Both the position numbers and the translations under genes were made by a program. A DNA stretch of 17,478 bases from assembly GCA_025927935.1 (NCBI GenBank), contig JAICKM010000050.1, positions 1 through 17,478 on the forward strand, in the 5' to 3' direction. Of this stretch, positions 1-6,867 are shown one piece after another (positions within the stretch are counted from its first letter, which is position 1; each line of letters starts with the position of its first letter). Origin of the DNA: Chloroflexia bacterium (GTDB lineage Bacteria > Chloroflexota > Chloroflexia > QHBQ01 > JADMIH01). A model generated the notes under the pieces. That model was not told the origin of the DNA and did not search any database. It saw only the letters and a list, made by a program, of their open reading frames with translations.

Positions 1-1678
1 CGTTGTCCGAGTAGAGCGGGTAGTGGAACACCGCGAACTTCAGCCCCGTCGGGTGCGTCGCCAGGTCGTTCTCCAACCACTGGTACTCGGGGTTGCTGGT
101 GGTCCAGTGCGCGGCGTAGTCGTTGGCGTAGACGCTGCCCGCGCTGGTGTTGCTGTCGGCCCAGGCCGCGGTCAGCACATAGAAGCGCGCCGGGCCGGCG
201 TCGAAGGCATACCAGGCGCTGGGGTAGCTGGCCGCGGCTGAGCCGTTTACACAGCAGTAGGGGTCCTTGACATATCGCCAGCTCGAGGTGCTGACGGCGC
301 GGTCCTGCGGCCAGTTCTGAAAATGGGGGTGGTTGGTATCGGAGCGCGAGAGGCCGTGGTTGCCGGTGGCCGGGAAGAGCGTGATGGTCGCCCCGGCGCG
401 CTTCCAGAAGGCGGGGCCGAAGACGGCGCTGATGCTGGCGCCGGTCTGGGTCAGGTCGCCGTAGTTGGTCTGGCTACCGGAGGAGTAGGCGTTGTCGCCG
501 GTGGTCAGGGCGAAGCGGGCGCCGCTGGCGGCGATCTGGCTCATGAGGTTGGCCTGCTCGGGGGCCGCCCCGGTGCTGTCCACATTGCCCCAGTCACCGA
601 GCACGGCGAAGGAGTACGACTGGTTGGAGCCGGCGGGCACCTGGGTCCAGAAGCGGGGCGCAGCATCGGAGCCGAGCAGGTCGGTGCTTCCCTGAAACAC
701 GCGGTAGCAATACTGCGTGTTGGCGCTCAACGTGAGATTGGCCTTCCACTGGTATTCGCTGACGCCGTTGACGGTCATGTTGGTTTTGGTGGCGGTGACG
801 GAGTGGGCGGTGCAGGCCTCGCTGCCGACCTGGCCCCAGGTAACACTGCCGGTGCTGCCGGAATTATCGGTAGCCCAGTTGACCGTGGCGTAGTTATTGA
901 CCACATCGGTCAGGTAGGGATAGCGCTGCAAGTGCGTACTGTAGCCCGCTGTGGCAACCTCCGCCGCAGCCAGGGGCGCGTTGGGCACGTTAGCCGGGGG
1001 CGCGTTCGTGCCGGCCGCCGATCCCGGTGGTACCTGCACCACTACCGACTCCGATGGGGCCGATAGATGATGCACCGTATCGAACGCCGCGATGGCATAC
1101 GTATAGGTCTGCCCCGGCTGGACATTGCTGTCCACATAGGAGTATGTCGCGCTGTCGACCAGCTTTATTCGCCGGCCGTTCCGCAGGATCACGTAAGCCG
1201 TGACGTCCGTGTCGTCGATTGCATAGTACCAGTCTAACAGCACGCCCCCGGCGACCGGGACGGCAAACAGGTCTTCGGGCGCACTGGGGGGCGTGCTATC
1301 GGGGGTATCAGGCAGCGGCGGGGTTTTGATGACGGCCGGGCGCGACCGGGGCAAGTGCCCCCCGTCGGTGGCGATGGCTTCGACGGTATAGACATACACC
1401 GCGCGCGGGCTGACGGCCGTATCGGTATAGGCCAGGGTCGATGTGACCACGGTTGCCAGCACATTGTTGTTGCGCCGGATCGTGTAGCCGCTGATCGGCG
1501 GCGCCGTCACCGGCGTCCAGGACAGATCAACCTCGTTGGTGCTGACGGCGAACCCGGTTAAATCGGGCCTGTCGGGCGCCAGGGCGGCGCCGGCCTGCCA
1601 GGTCGGCGTCCCTCCGGCCAGCAAACCGATAATGCTCAGCACGGCCACGGCGCCACGGAACGTGGTCCCGATCTTCAT
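1..1678 (-). CDS. Secreted purple-acid-phosphatase-like metallophosphoesterase with two FN3 domains (3' end outside window)
   Basis: An uninterrupted frame reads from the ATG at 1678 to the window edge, giving 559 residues without a stop. AAGGGGG lies 8 nt upstream of the start. Residues 1-31 form a signal peptide. Two fibronectin-III-like domains follow (about 36-120 and 130-215), then a purple-acid-phosphatase N-terminal domain (about 245-345) and the catalytic domain. The metal-binding blocks visible are GDWG (361-364), GDNAY (394-398), GNHG (439-442) and FHYPLYS (H552). The GHxH block would lie beyond the edge. The Tyr of GDNAY is the residue that ligates Fe(III) in purple acid phosphatases. 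By analogy it is an exported phosphomonoesterase or phosphodiesterase; the substrate is unknown. It is closely similar in order and wording to the gene at 11202-14198, so an SLH-like C-terminus probably follows outside the window. It is transcribed away from the related gene at 2380. Confidence 0.9.
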   Translation of the reverse strand, partial: MKIGTTFRGAVAVLSIIGLLAGGTPTWQAGAALAPDRPDLTGFAVSTNEVDLSWTPVTAPPISGYTIRRNNNVLATVVTSTLAYTDTAVSPRAVYVYTVEAIATDGGHLPRSRPAVIKTPPLPDTPDSTPPSAPEDLFAVPVAGGVLLDWYYAIDDTDVTAYVILRNGRRIKLVDSATYSYVDSNVQPGQTYTYAIAAFDTVHHLSAPSESVVVQVPPGSAAGTNAPPANVPNAPLAAAEVATAGYSTHLQRYPYLTDVVNNYATVNWATDNSGSTGSVTWGQVGSEACTAHSVTATKTNMTVNGVSEYQWKANLTLSANTQYCYRVFQGSTDLLGSDAAPRFWTQVPAGSNQSYSFAVLGDWGNVDSTGAAPEQANLMSQIAASGARFALTTGDNAYSSGSQTNYGDLTQTGASISAVFGPAFWKRAGATITLFPATGNHGLSRSDTNHPHFQNWPQDRAVSTSSWRYVKDPYCCVNGSAAASYPSAWYAFDAGPARFYVLTAAWADSNTSAGSVYANDYAAHWTTSNPEYQWLENDLATHPTGLKFAVFHYPLYSDN

Positions 1679-1922
1679 GGATACGCCCCCTTCAAGTTAT
1701 GTTTGTGACGCTCATTAGCGGGTTGCGGGGATTGGATGGAGCCGGGTTGGATGATCAGGGCGCTGGCCTCTACCGAGAGGCGAGGGTGCCGTTGCCGGTA
1801 CCCGGTGTGCCGTTGTAGTTCTTGGTACTCCAGTGGGACCCGGTGCACTAATGAGAGGATGTCGCGACCGCGCCGAATCGTAGGAGAGCTGAGAGGCCGC
1901 AGCACGGATACAAAGCAATAGT

Positions 1923-1951
1923 ATTATAACATCGCCGCCGCCCAAACACAA
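1923..1951 (-). promoter_or_regulatory. Extended -10 promoter for the leftward phosphatase gene
   Basis: On the minus strand TATAAT (1928-1923) is preceded by TGT, which makes an extended -10. TTGTGT (1951-1946) stands 17 bp upstream as a -35. Transcription would begin near 1916, leaving a leader of about 240 nt before the ATG at 1678. The match is seen in sequence; activity is inferred. Confidence 0.65.
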
Positions 1952-1979
1952 GCGCCGGTCGCACGATTGGCCTAATTGA

Positions 1980-2009
1980 TTGACAAATTGTAAACTAACA
2001 GGCGATATA
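1980..2009 (+). promoter_or_regulatory. Possible second rightward promoter
   Basis: A consensus TTGACA (1980-1985) is followed after 18 bp by GATATA (2004-2009). The next start codon in this direction is the ATG at 2380, so a transcript from here would have a leader of about 360 nt that includes the 10-bp inverted repeat at 2097/2161. The site at 2226-2254 is the better candidate for the main promoter. Confidence 0.4.
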
Positions 2010-2096
2010 AGTAGGAAAGTGCTTGTTTTAGGCTTAATACATGGAAAAACGTAGCAAGAATCGCCCGAACCGGTTACACTTGTGGGGATTGTCTAC

Positions 2097-2170
2097 GGCG
2101 GGCGCCGGCACAAGCAGATACTCTGGCGCGGATGCTGCACTGTACCCGGCCTGATGCGCAGGCGCCCGCC
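2097..2170. repeat. 10-bp perfect inverted repeat, 54-nt loop
   Basis: Arms GGCGGGCGCC (2097-2106) and GGCGCCCGCC (2161-2170) are exact reverse complements. They lie between the two candidate rightward promoters. They could form a stem in a transcript from 1980 or bind a regulator; neither is shown. Confidence 0.55.
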
Positions 2171-2225
2171 CCAGGGACGGTGCGCGCCATAGCCTCGGCG
2201 GGAGTTCGCTAGGCCCAGGGCGTCC

Positions 2226-2254
2226 TGGGGAGAATGCGCATCCAATGGTATAAT
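2226..2254 (+). promoter_or_regulatory. Extended -10 promoter for the rightward phosphatase gene
   Basis: TATAAT (2249-2254) is directly preceded by TGG, which gives an extended -10. TGGGGA (2226-2231) is a weak -35 at a 17-bp spacing. Transcription would start near 2261, 119 nt before the ATG at 2380. The -35 overlaps the palindrome CCCAGG-GCGT-CCTGGG (2214-2229), and the leader contains ACGCTA-AAA-TAGCGT (2283-2297); either could be an operator. Confidence 0.65.
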
Positions 2255-2379
2255 GTGCTGAATCTATTCATATGTCACATTAACGCTAAAATAGCGTCCC
2301 CTTGCCAAACGGCCCTGACCGGGGCATTTCTGTGTTCGGGCCGGCTTTTGTGAAGCGATATTTGTTGGAAAGGAATCTC

Positions 2380-4593
2380 ATGAAACGATTGGCGCCCTTT
2401 GTGCGGCTAACCCCCCTGCTCTTCGTCGTCTTTCTGACCATCAATCCACCACCGCAATCCGCCGGGGCACAGGTCAAAGCCGCAGCAGCGGCCCAGGCGC
2501 TTACCCCCGCGCCGGCTTCCACCGATCCCCCGGCCAAAGAGTCGTCGGTACCCGTCGCACCCGGCGTCCCGCCGACCGTAGGGCCGCAAGCCTATAGCGG
2601 CGCCCTGCTGCGCTACCCCTACCTGACCGATGTGGTCGGTTCCTATGCCACCATCAACTGGGCGACGGTCGATACCTCGTTGAACGGGTTTGTGGCCTGG
2701 GGCCAGGCCGGCGTCGAGTCCTGCACCGCGCATACCACTCCCGCCGTCGCCACGGTGATCCTGGTCAATCGCGTCCGCGAGTATCAGTGGAAGGCCAATC
2801 TGAATCTCATCCCCAACACCCGCTACTGCTATCGGGTCTACCTGGACACGACCGATCTCCTGGGATCGGATCCCACGCCGGTCTTCTGGACGCAACTGCC
2901 GCCCAGCGCGGACCAGGGCTTCTCGTTCGCCGTCTTCGGCGACTGGGGCATGGTGGACGCCAATGGGCAGAATCCTGAGCAAGCCGACGTGATCGCTCAG
3001 ATCGCGCGCAGCGGGGCGCGGTTCGCCGTCACGACCGGGGATAACGGTTATCCTTCAGGCAGCCAGAATAACTATGGCGATCTGGTCCAGGTCGGTCCGA
3101 ATCTGAGCGGCGTGTTCGGGCGGGCTTTCTGGAAAGTGGCCGGCGCCACAATGCCCATCTTCCCGGCCATTGGCAATCACGGGCTGGACCGCGCCGATAC
3201 CACCCATCCCCACCTGGTGAACTGGCCGCAAGACCGCGCGGTCGCCGCGTCGGGCGGCACCTATCAGCGCGAGACCTATTGCTGCCTCAACGGCACGCTG
3301 TCTTCGGTCTATCCAAGTGCCTGGTATGCCTTCGACGCGGGCGGGGCGCGGTTCTACGTCCTCGACGCCGCCTGGGATGATGCGAACCTGGGCACGGGGA
3401 CCGACTACCAGAACGACTACGCGTATCACTGGCAGCCGTCCAGCGCCGAGTACCAGTGGCTGGCCCGTGACCTGGCCGCCTATCCGGGAACGCTCAAATT
3501 CGCCTTTTTGCACTATCCGTTTTATTCCGATGACTCGACCGAGCCGAGCGACCCCTACCTGCAGGGCGCCGGCAGTTTGGAAGGACTCCTGGCCCGCAAC
3601 GGCGTCGCCATTGCCTTTAGCGGCCATGCTCACATCTACCAGCGTAACCTGCCCGTCAATGGCCTGATCACGTATGTCACCGGCGGGGGTGGCGGCGATG
3701 TGGTGCCCGTCGGCGGGCTTGGCTGCAGCTCGATGGACGCCTACGCAATCGGGTGGAGCTATACGAACGCCCGCGGCAGCGCCTGCGGCAGCGCGACGCC
3801 GCCCGCCAGCGACACCCAGGTGCATCACTATCTGCTGGTCACCGTGAACGGGCGCCAGGTGCGCGTGGCGCCCACCGACTCGCGGGGCCGCACCTTCGAC
3901 GTGCAGACCTATAATTTCAGCCCGCCGCCCCCGCCGACCCCGACGCCGGTCGGCGGCAACTGCGGGGTCACGTTCCGGGATGTGGGCGCCGGGCAGACCT
4001 TTGCCCCCTATATCGGGTGGATGGCCTGTCGGGGTTATATTAGCGGCTACAGTTGTGGCGGGCCGGGGGATCCGTGTCCGGGGCTGTATTTCCACCCGAC
4101 CGCCACGGTGACGCGCGGGCAACTGCTGAAGATGGTGGTCCTGGCGGCCGGGTGGCCCCTGGTCAATCCCATCGTGCCCAGCTTTGAAGACACGCCGCCC
4201 ACCAGTCCGTTCTACCAATATATCGAAACGGCGGCCCGGCACGGCATCATCAGCGGCTATAGCTGCGGTGGCCCCGGCGAACCGTGTAACGACCCGCTGG
4301 ATCGGCCATACTTCCGGCCCGGCGCCAGCATCACCCGCGGCCAACTGAGCAAAGTGCTGGCCCTGGCTCGCGGCTATACGCTGCCCAACCCGGCCACGCC
4401 CACCTTTAGAGATGTCCCGCGCAGCCAGCCGTTCTTTAGCTATATCGAAGCGATGGCCGCCCACGATATCGTGAGCGGGTATACGTGCGGCGGCAGCAGT
4501 GAGCCGTGCCCAGGAGCCTACTTCCGGCCCGCGAACTCGGCCACGCGCGGCCAGGTGACGAAGTTCGTCACCCTCAGCTACGGCGGGCCGTAA
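2380..4593 (+). CDS. Secreted purple-acid-phosphatase-like metallophosphoesterase with three SLH-like repeats
   Basis: The protein has 737 residues from the ATG at 2380, chosen because GGAAAGGA (2367-2374) sits 5 nt upstream and the first residues form a clean signal peptide (to about residue 30); an in-frame ATG at 2302 lacks both. A phosphatase N-terminal domain (about 70-175) precedes the catalytic domain with GDWG (187-190), GDNGY (220-224), GNHG (265-268), LHYPFYS (H378) and GHAHIYQR (415-422), the five-block purple acid phosphatase pattern including the Tyr ligand. A short Pro-rich linker (about 514-524) leads to three SLH-like repeats (about 531-594, 600-664, 674-737). Each repeat has a Cys pair in CGGxxEPC or CGGxxDPC. 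It is probably exported and held on the cell surface, releasing phosphate. Unlike its two paralogues it has no FN3 domains. Confidence 0.92.
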   Translation: MKRLAPFVRLTPLLFVVFLTINPPPQSAGAQVKAAAAAQALTPAPASTDPPAKESSVPVAPGVPPTVGPQAYSGALLRYPYLTDVVGSYATINWATVDTSLNGFVAWGQAGVESCTAHTTPAVATVILVNRVREYQWKANLNLIPNTRYCYRVYLDTTDLLGSDPTPVFWTQLPPSADQGFSFAVFGDWGMVDANGQNPEQADVIAQIARSGARFAVTTGDNGYPSGSQNNYGDLVQVGPNLSGVFGRAFWKVAGATMPIFPAIGNHGLDRADTTHPHLVNWPQDRAVAASGGTYQRETYCCLNGTLSSVYPSAWYAFDAGGARFYVLDAAWDDANLGTGTDYQNDYAYHWQPSSAEYQWLARDLAAYPGTLKFAFLHYPFYSDDSTEPSDPYLQGAGSLEGLLARNGVAIAFSGHAHIYQRNLPVNGLITYVTGGGGGDVVPVGGLGCSSMDAYAIGWSYTNARGSACGSATPPASDTQVHHYLLVTVNGRQVRVAPTDSRGRTFDVQTYNFSPPPPPTPTPVGGNCGVTFRDVGAGQTFAPYIGWMACRGYISGYSCGGPGDPCPGLYFHPTATVTRGQLLKMVVLAAGWPLVNPIVPSFEDTPPTSPFYQYIETAARHGIISGYSCGGPGEPCNDPLDRPYFRPGASITRGQLSKVLALARGYTLPNPATPTFRDVPRSQPFFSYIEAMAAHDIVSGYTCGGSSEPCPGAYFRPANSATRGQVTKFVTLSYGGP

Positions 4594-4641
4594 GCCCGCC
4601 CGCCCCGCCTAACCCCCCAGCTCCCGTGCCGGGAAGGGGGG
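4582..4641 (+). terminator. Tandem GC-rich hairpins at the end of the phosphatase gene
   Basis: GGCGGGC-CGTAA-GCCCGCC (4582-4600) is a perfect 7-bp stem with the TAA stop codon in its loop. A second stem follows at 4613-4641: CCCCCC pairs with GGGGGG around an inner TCCCG-TGC-CGGGA. Neither is followed by a T run, so intrinsic termination is uncertain; they may act as 3'-end stabilisers. Confidence 0.45.
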
Positions 4642-4678
4642 AGCGGCTTAGGGCCTCCGGATCTGCGGCTGCCAATCT

Positions 4679-5003
4679 TTACTTGAGTGGAGGCGCATCT
4701 TGCACCCCGGCGCGCTTAGGTGGTGCGCGCAGGTGCGGCTGGGACGCCAGCCCTTCATGCTCCTCATAGCCGAAGACCGCGAGCGGTTGCCCGCCGACGA
4801 TCTGGCTGAGGATATCGCCGTTGCCCAGCAGCGCGGCTCGCGCCGGCAGCGCCGCGGCGACGGCCTGTTGCTGCCCGGTGAGCGCATCGTCGGCGCGCAC
4901 GGGACGGGGGGCCGTCCGGGCTGGTGTCGATGGCGCGCACGGCGGTGATCACGCCGTTGCGGACGGCGATCCGCCGATGGCCGTGCATGGTCGGGGCGCC
5001 CAT
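4679..5003 (-). pseudogene. Frameshifted remnant of an unrecognised protein
   Basis: Two minus-strand frames look protein-like in succession. The first begins MGAPTMHGHRRIAVRNG (from 5003) and the second continues with QIVGGQPLAVFGYEEHEGL and ends at the stop at 4679. They join into one frame if a single base is removed from the six-base run at 4906-4911. The joined product would be about 107 residues. No ribosome binding site is seen and I do not recognise the family. It could be a decayed gene, a sequencing error in a homopolymer, or a chance open frame. Confidence 0.35.
4692..4710 (+). repeat. GCATCTTGC hairpin repeat, copy 1
   Basis: GGCGCATCTTGCACCCCGG. The arms GGCGCA and TGCACC around TCT pair with one mismatch. 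It overlaps the 3' end of the decayed minus-strand frame. Confidence 0.55.
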
Positions 5004-5035
5004 GTGCAACAGCGCGCCGTAGCACCTCGGCGACC

Positions 5036-5263
5036 GGCCGCCTGCTATACGCCCCCGCCCATCCGGAGCTGGTGGACGCGCTGCTGGCTGCCTGCGTGGA
5101 GTGGGACTATGCCCGCTGGACAGCGGGGCATGCTGGCCGACTACCGCCTGGCGCCGTTCTACCGGCCCCACCTGGGCGGCGGGTTGCCGATTGGCTAGGC
5201 GACCCGCTGAACGGCGCGCCGCCCGACCTCGCGTTGCTGCGCTGGCGCCTGGGCGCGGCATAG
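5036..5263 (+). pseudogene. Frameshifted C-terminal remnant of an unrecognised protein
   Basis: Three plus-strand frames in turn give protein-like pieces: LLYAPAHPELVDALLAACVE (about 5042-5101), then MLADYRLAPFYRPHLGGGLP (about 5129-5188), then a stretch beginning ADWLGDPLNGAPPDLALLRW (about 5190-5249) that ends in a TAG at 5261-5263. Two frame changes are needed near 5128 and 5189. It has no visible start. The stop codon lies immediately before hairpin repeat copy 2. The family is not recognised; decay is the simplest reading. Confidence 0.4.
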
Positions 5264-5282
5264 GGGGCATCTTGCGCCCCGG
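5263..5282 (+). repeat. GCATCTTGC hairpin repeat, copy 2
   Basis: GGGGGCATCTTGCGCCCCGG. The stem is GGGGGCA against TGCGCCCC with one bulged base. It starts at the stop codon of the plus-strand remnant. Confidence 0.6.
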
Positions 5283-5322
5283 CCAGGGGGCGCGCTTGAT
5301 CGGGGGTCTCACTACTATCTGT

Positions 5323-5356
5323 GGAGTAGGCGGCAGACGAGTCTATAGCCTACTCC
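5323..5356. repeat. 9-bp perfect inverted repeat
   Basis: GGAGTAGGC (5323-5331) and GCCTACTCC (5348-5356) are exact reverse complements with a 16-nt loop that itself contains AGAC-GA-GTCT. It is unrelated in sequence to the GCATCTTGC repeats around it. Confidence 0.55.
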
Positions 5357-5418
5357 GCACGGGCAGGCTGCCGGCGATCTCGCCGCCGCGCGGGAAGGGC
5401 TGTAACCACCGCAACCCA

Positions 5419-5433
5419 GGGGCATCTTGCCCC
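5419..5433 (+). repeat. GCATCTTGC hairpin repeat, copy 3 (perfect form)
   Basis: GGGGCATCTTGCCCC: a perfect 6-bp stem GGGGCA/TGCCCC around a TCT loop. It is the clearest copy and defines the element. Confidence 0.7.
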
Positions 5434-5480
5434 GCCCAACCTTTGGACCATTAAATAGCAATTTTCCTGCGTTATTCGCC

Positions 5481-5500
5481 GGGCCGCATCTTGCCCGCCC
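5481..5500 (+). repeat. GCATCTTGC hairpin repeat, copy 4
   Basis: GGGCCGCATCTTGCCCGCCC. The core is conserved and the flanks are G-rich then C-rich. It lies just past the stop codon of the acyltransferase gene. Confidence 0.6.
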
Positions 5501-5513
5501 AGCGACGATCCGG

Positions 5514-6668
5514 TCAGCGTGATGAGATCGGCTCGTCGCCGGGGCGCACCTTGCCCCCCGTTAGATCTATTAGGACCGCATCTTGCCCCCCGGCGCGCCC
5601 CGCCGCCAGCCGCCGGCGCACGACATCACGCACCGGCTGCTCCAGCCCGTAGTAGCTGGCCGCCGCCAGCGCCAGCGCCGCGCCGATACCGGCGATCTGG
5701 CCCGGCCCGTCCAGAGTCCCGCCGCCGGGCGGGGCCAGCACCGCGAACACGGGATAGTGCCAGAGATACAGGCTGTAGGACAGCCGCCCGAGCCACACCA
5801 GCGGCGGGGCGCGCAACAGGCGCACGGCGGCCCCGGGGGCGCCCGCCGTCAGATGCGCCACCAGCAGCGCCCAGCCGCCCGCGACGCCCAGCAACCCGCC
5901 CGCGCCGTAGCGGATCGGGGCGGGCACATCGATCAGGACGGCGACGGCCCCGGCGGCCAGGACCCCGATCAGCCCGGCCTGCCGCGCCCAGCGCGGCCCC
6001 CGCGCCGGCCCCAGCGCCAGTAGCGCGCCCAGCAGCAGTCCGGTGCCATGCGTGTCCAGCCCGCCGTACAGCCGCTGCAGCGCGCCGTAGTCCCCCGGCC
6101 CCGTCGCCCACAGCCACGCGGCCCAGCCGGCGCCGAGCGCCGCGGCGAGCGCCAGCCCGGCGGCCAGGCGGCGCCGGGACCACCCTGCGGCCAGCGCGCC
6201 CGCCAGCAGAGGCGGCCACAGCAGGTAAAACTGCTCCTCCACCGCCAGCGACCAGGTATGGGCCAGCGCGCCCAGCGGATCGGCGCCGCCGGGGCCGAGG
6301 GGCAGAGCGGCGCGCAACCAGTTGCTGCTGTAGGTCAGCGCGCCCACGATCCCCCAGGCCGTCGGGCCGTCGCCCCAGCCCGGCACGCCCGCGGCCGCCC
6401 CGACCCCGACGACGACCAGCAGGGCGGCCAGCGCCGGCAGCAGCCGCGCGGCGCGGCGGCCCCAGAAGGCGCCCAGCGCCAGGCGCCCCCGGGTCGCGTG
6501 CTCGGCGCACAGCAGGGCGGTGATGAGATACCCGCTGAGGACGAAGAACCCATCGACGCCGATCCAGGCGCCGGGCAGCGGCAGGCCGGCGTGGCAGGCC
6601 ACGACCAGGGCGATACAGACACCACGCAGGCCGTCGAGGGCCGGCGCGTAGGGCAGGACGGTGCGCAT
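5514..6668 (-). CDS. Membrane acyltransferase, acyltransferase-3 family (OafA/YrhL type)
   Basis: The protein has 384 residues, the usual size, and is a polytopic membrane protein. Family landmarks are LDGLRGVCIALVVACH near the N-terminus (H26), GVDGFFVLSGYLIT (37-50), the Arg pair in FWGRRAARLLPA (71-72), WSLAVEEQFYLLWP (139-152), LGRLSYSLYLWHYPV (293-307) and GLEQPVRDVV (341-350). Members transfer acyl groups, often acetyl, to sugars of cell-surface polymers; the acceptor here is unknown. The start ATG at 6668 follows no strong Shine-Dalgarno. A possible promoter is TTGCTC (6772-6767) and TATGCT (6748-6743), 18 bp apart on the minus strand. The last 28 or so residues, after the normal family end, are encoded partly by two hairpin repeats. 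The gene faces opposite to its neighbours. Confidence 0.9.
   Translation of the reverse strand: MRTVLPYAPALDGLRGVCIALVVACHAGLPLPGAWIGVDGFFVLSGYLITALLCAEHATRGRLALGAFWGRRAARLLPALAALLVVVGVGAAAGVPGWGDGPTAWGIVGALTYSSNWLRAALPLGPGGADPLGALAHTWSLAVEEQFYLLWPPLLAGALAAGWSRRRLAAGLALAAALGAGWAAWLWATGPGDYGALQRLYGGLDTHGTGLLLGALLALGPARGPRWARQAGLIGVLAAGAVAVLIDVPAPIRYGAGGLLGVAGGWALLVAHLTAGAPGAAVRLLRAPPLVWLGRLSYSLYLWHYPVFAVLAPPGGGTLDGPGQIAGIGAALALAAASYYGLEQPVRDVVRRRLAAGRAGGQDAVLIDLTGGKVRPGDEPISSR
5541..5560 (+). repeat. GCATCTTGC hairpin repeat, copy 5 (within acyltransferase tail)
   Basis: GGGGCGCACCTTGCCCCCCG, with one change in the core (ACC for ATC). It lies inside the coding sequence on the opposite strand and contributes to residues about 370-376 of the acyltransferase (GGKVRP). 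Confidence 0.55.
5573..5593 (+). repeat. GCATCTTGC hairpin repeat, copy 6 (within acyltransferase tail)
   Basis: GGACC, then the core GCATCTTGC, then CCCCCGG. It lies 12 bp beyond copy 5 and encodes residues about 359-366 of the acyltransferase on the other strand (AGGQDAV). Confidence 0.6.
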
Positions 6669-6718
6669 TTAGAGAACTCGCTTTCGAGGGTCAGGCGGGC
6701 GGCGATCCGTGGTGGGGA

Positions 6719-6738
6719 CCGGGCAAGATGCTCCCCGG
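6719..6738 (-). repeat. GCATCTTGC hairpin repeat, copy 7 (inverted)
   Basis: The minus strand reads CCGGGGAGCATCTTGCCCGG. This is the only copy on the other strand. It lies in the 5' leader of the acyltransferase gene, so that gene is flanked by oppositely oriented copies. Confidence 0.6.
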
Positions 6739-6837
6739 CTTTAGCATAGGATAGGCGCCAGGCATGGAGCAAGGGCCGGACGGGCCAAACATCGCCCGGC
6801 CCGTTAGGACCAATGGTCCCGAAACCGTGAATCGTCC

Positions 6838-6867
6838 TTGACAGGAGAACATTTGTTCTAACAGAAT
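6838..6867 (+). promoter_or_regulatory. Promoter with embedded LexA-type (SOS) box
   Basis: TTGACA (6838-6843) and CAGAAT (6862-6867) are separated by 18 bp. The spacer holds the perfect palindrome AGAACATTTGTTCT (6846-6859), which fits the GAAC-N4-GTTC box bound by LexA in Gram-positive-type bacteria. A repressor bound here would block the promoter. No intact gene lies downstream on the plus strand; the first coding signal is the antisense XRE remnant. The palindrome could also serve the leftward acyltransferase, about 180 bp away. Confidence 0.55.

Larger units (their letters stand above)
1679..2379. other. Divergent intergenic control region
   Basis: No credible gene is seen in these 701 bp. 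It separates two divergent phosphatase genes and holds a promoter for each. Perfect inverted repeats are present: GGCGGGCGCC (2097-2106) with GGCGCCCGCC (2161-2170), CCCAGG-GCGT-CCTGGG (2214-2229), which overlaps the -35 of the rightward promoter, and ACGCTA-AAA-TAGCGT (2283-2297) in the rightward leader. The stretch 1920-2060 is clearly richer in A+T than its surroundings. Confidence 0.7.
4594..5513. other. Decayed intergenic region with hairpin repeats
   Basis: No intact gene is seen in these 920 bp. They contain broken coding remnants on both strands (4679-5003 minus, 5036-5263 plus), four copies of the GCATCTTGC hairpin repeat and one 9-bp inverted repeat at 5323-5356. The open frames crossing this region do not keep one protein-like sequence throughout. 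Confidence 0.6.

Noticed and set aside
323..1066. Plus-strand open frame of 247 residues
   Set aside because: It lies antisense to the uninterrupted phosphatase frame that reads from 1678 to the window edge; its low-complexity Gly/Val/Ala composition is typical of a shadow.
2302..2379. Earlier ATG for the rightward phosphatase
   Set aside because: No ribosome binding site, and it would bury the signal peptide behind 26 polar residues.
3055..4464. Long minus-strand open frames opposite the phosphatase genes (also 11379-12554 and 12918-14231)
   Set aside because: They are antisense to clearly identified genes, have no recognisable motifs or ribosome binding sites, and arise from high-GC codon bias.
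4692..5593. CRISPR array
   Set aside because: The repeated units are short and imperfect, are spaced from about 12 to 550 bp, and no cas gene is present.
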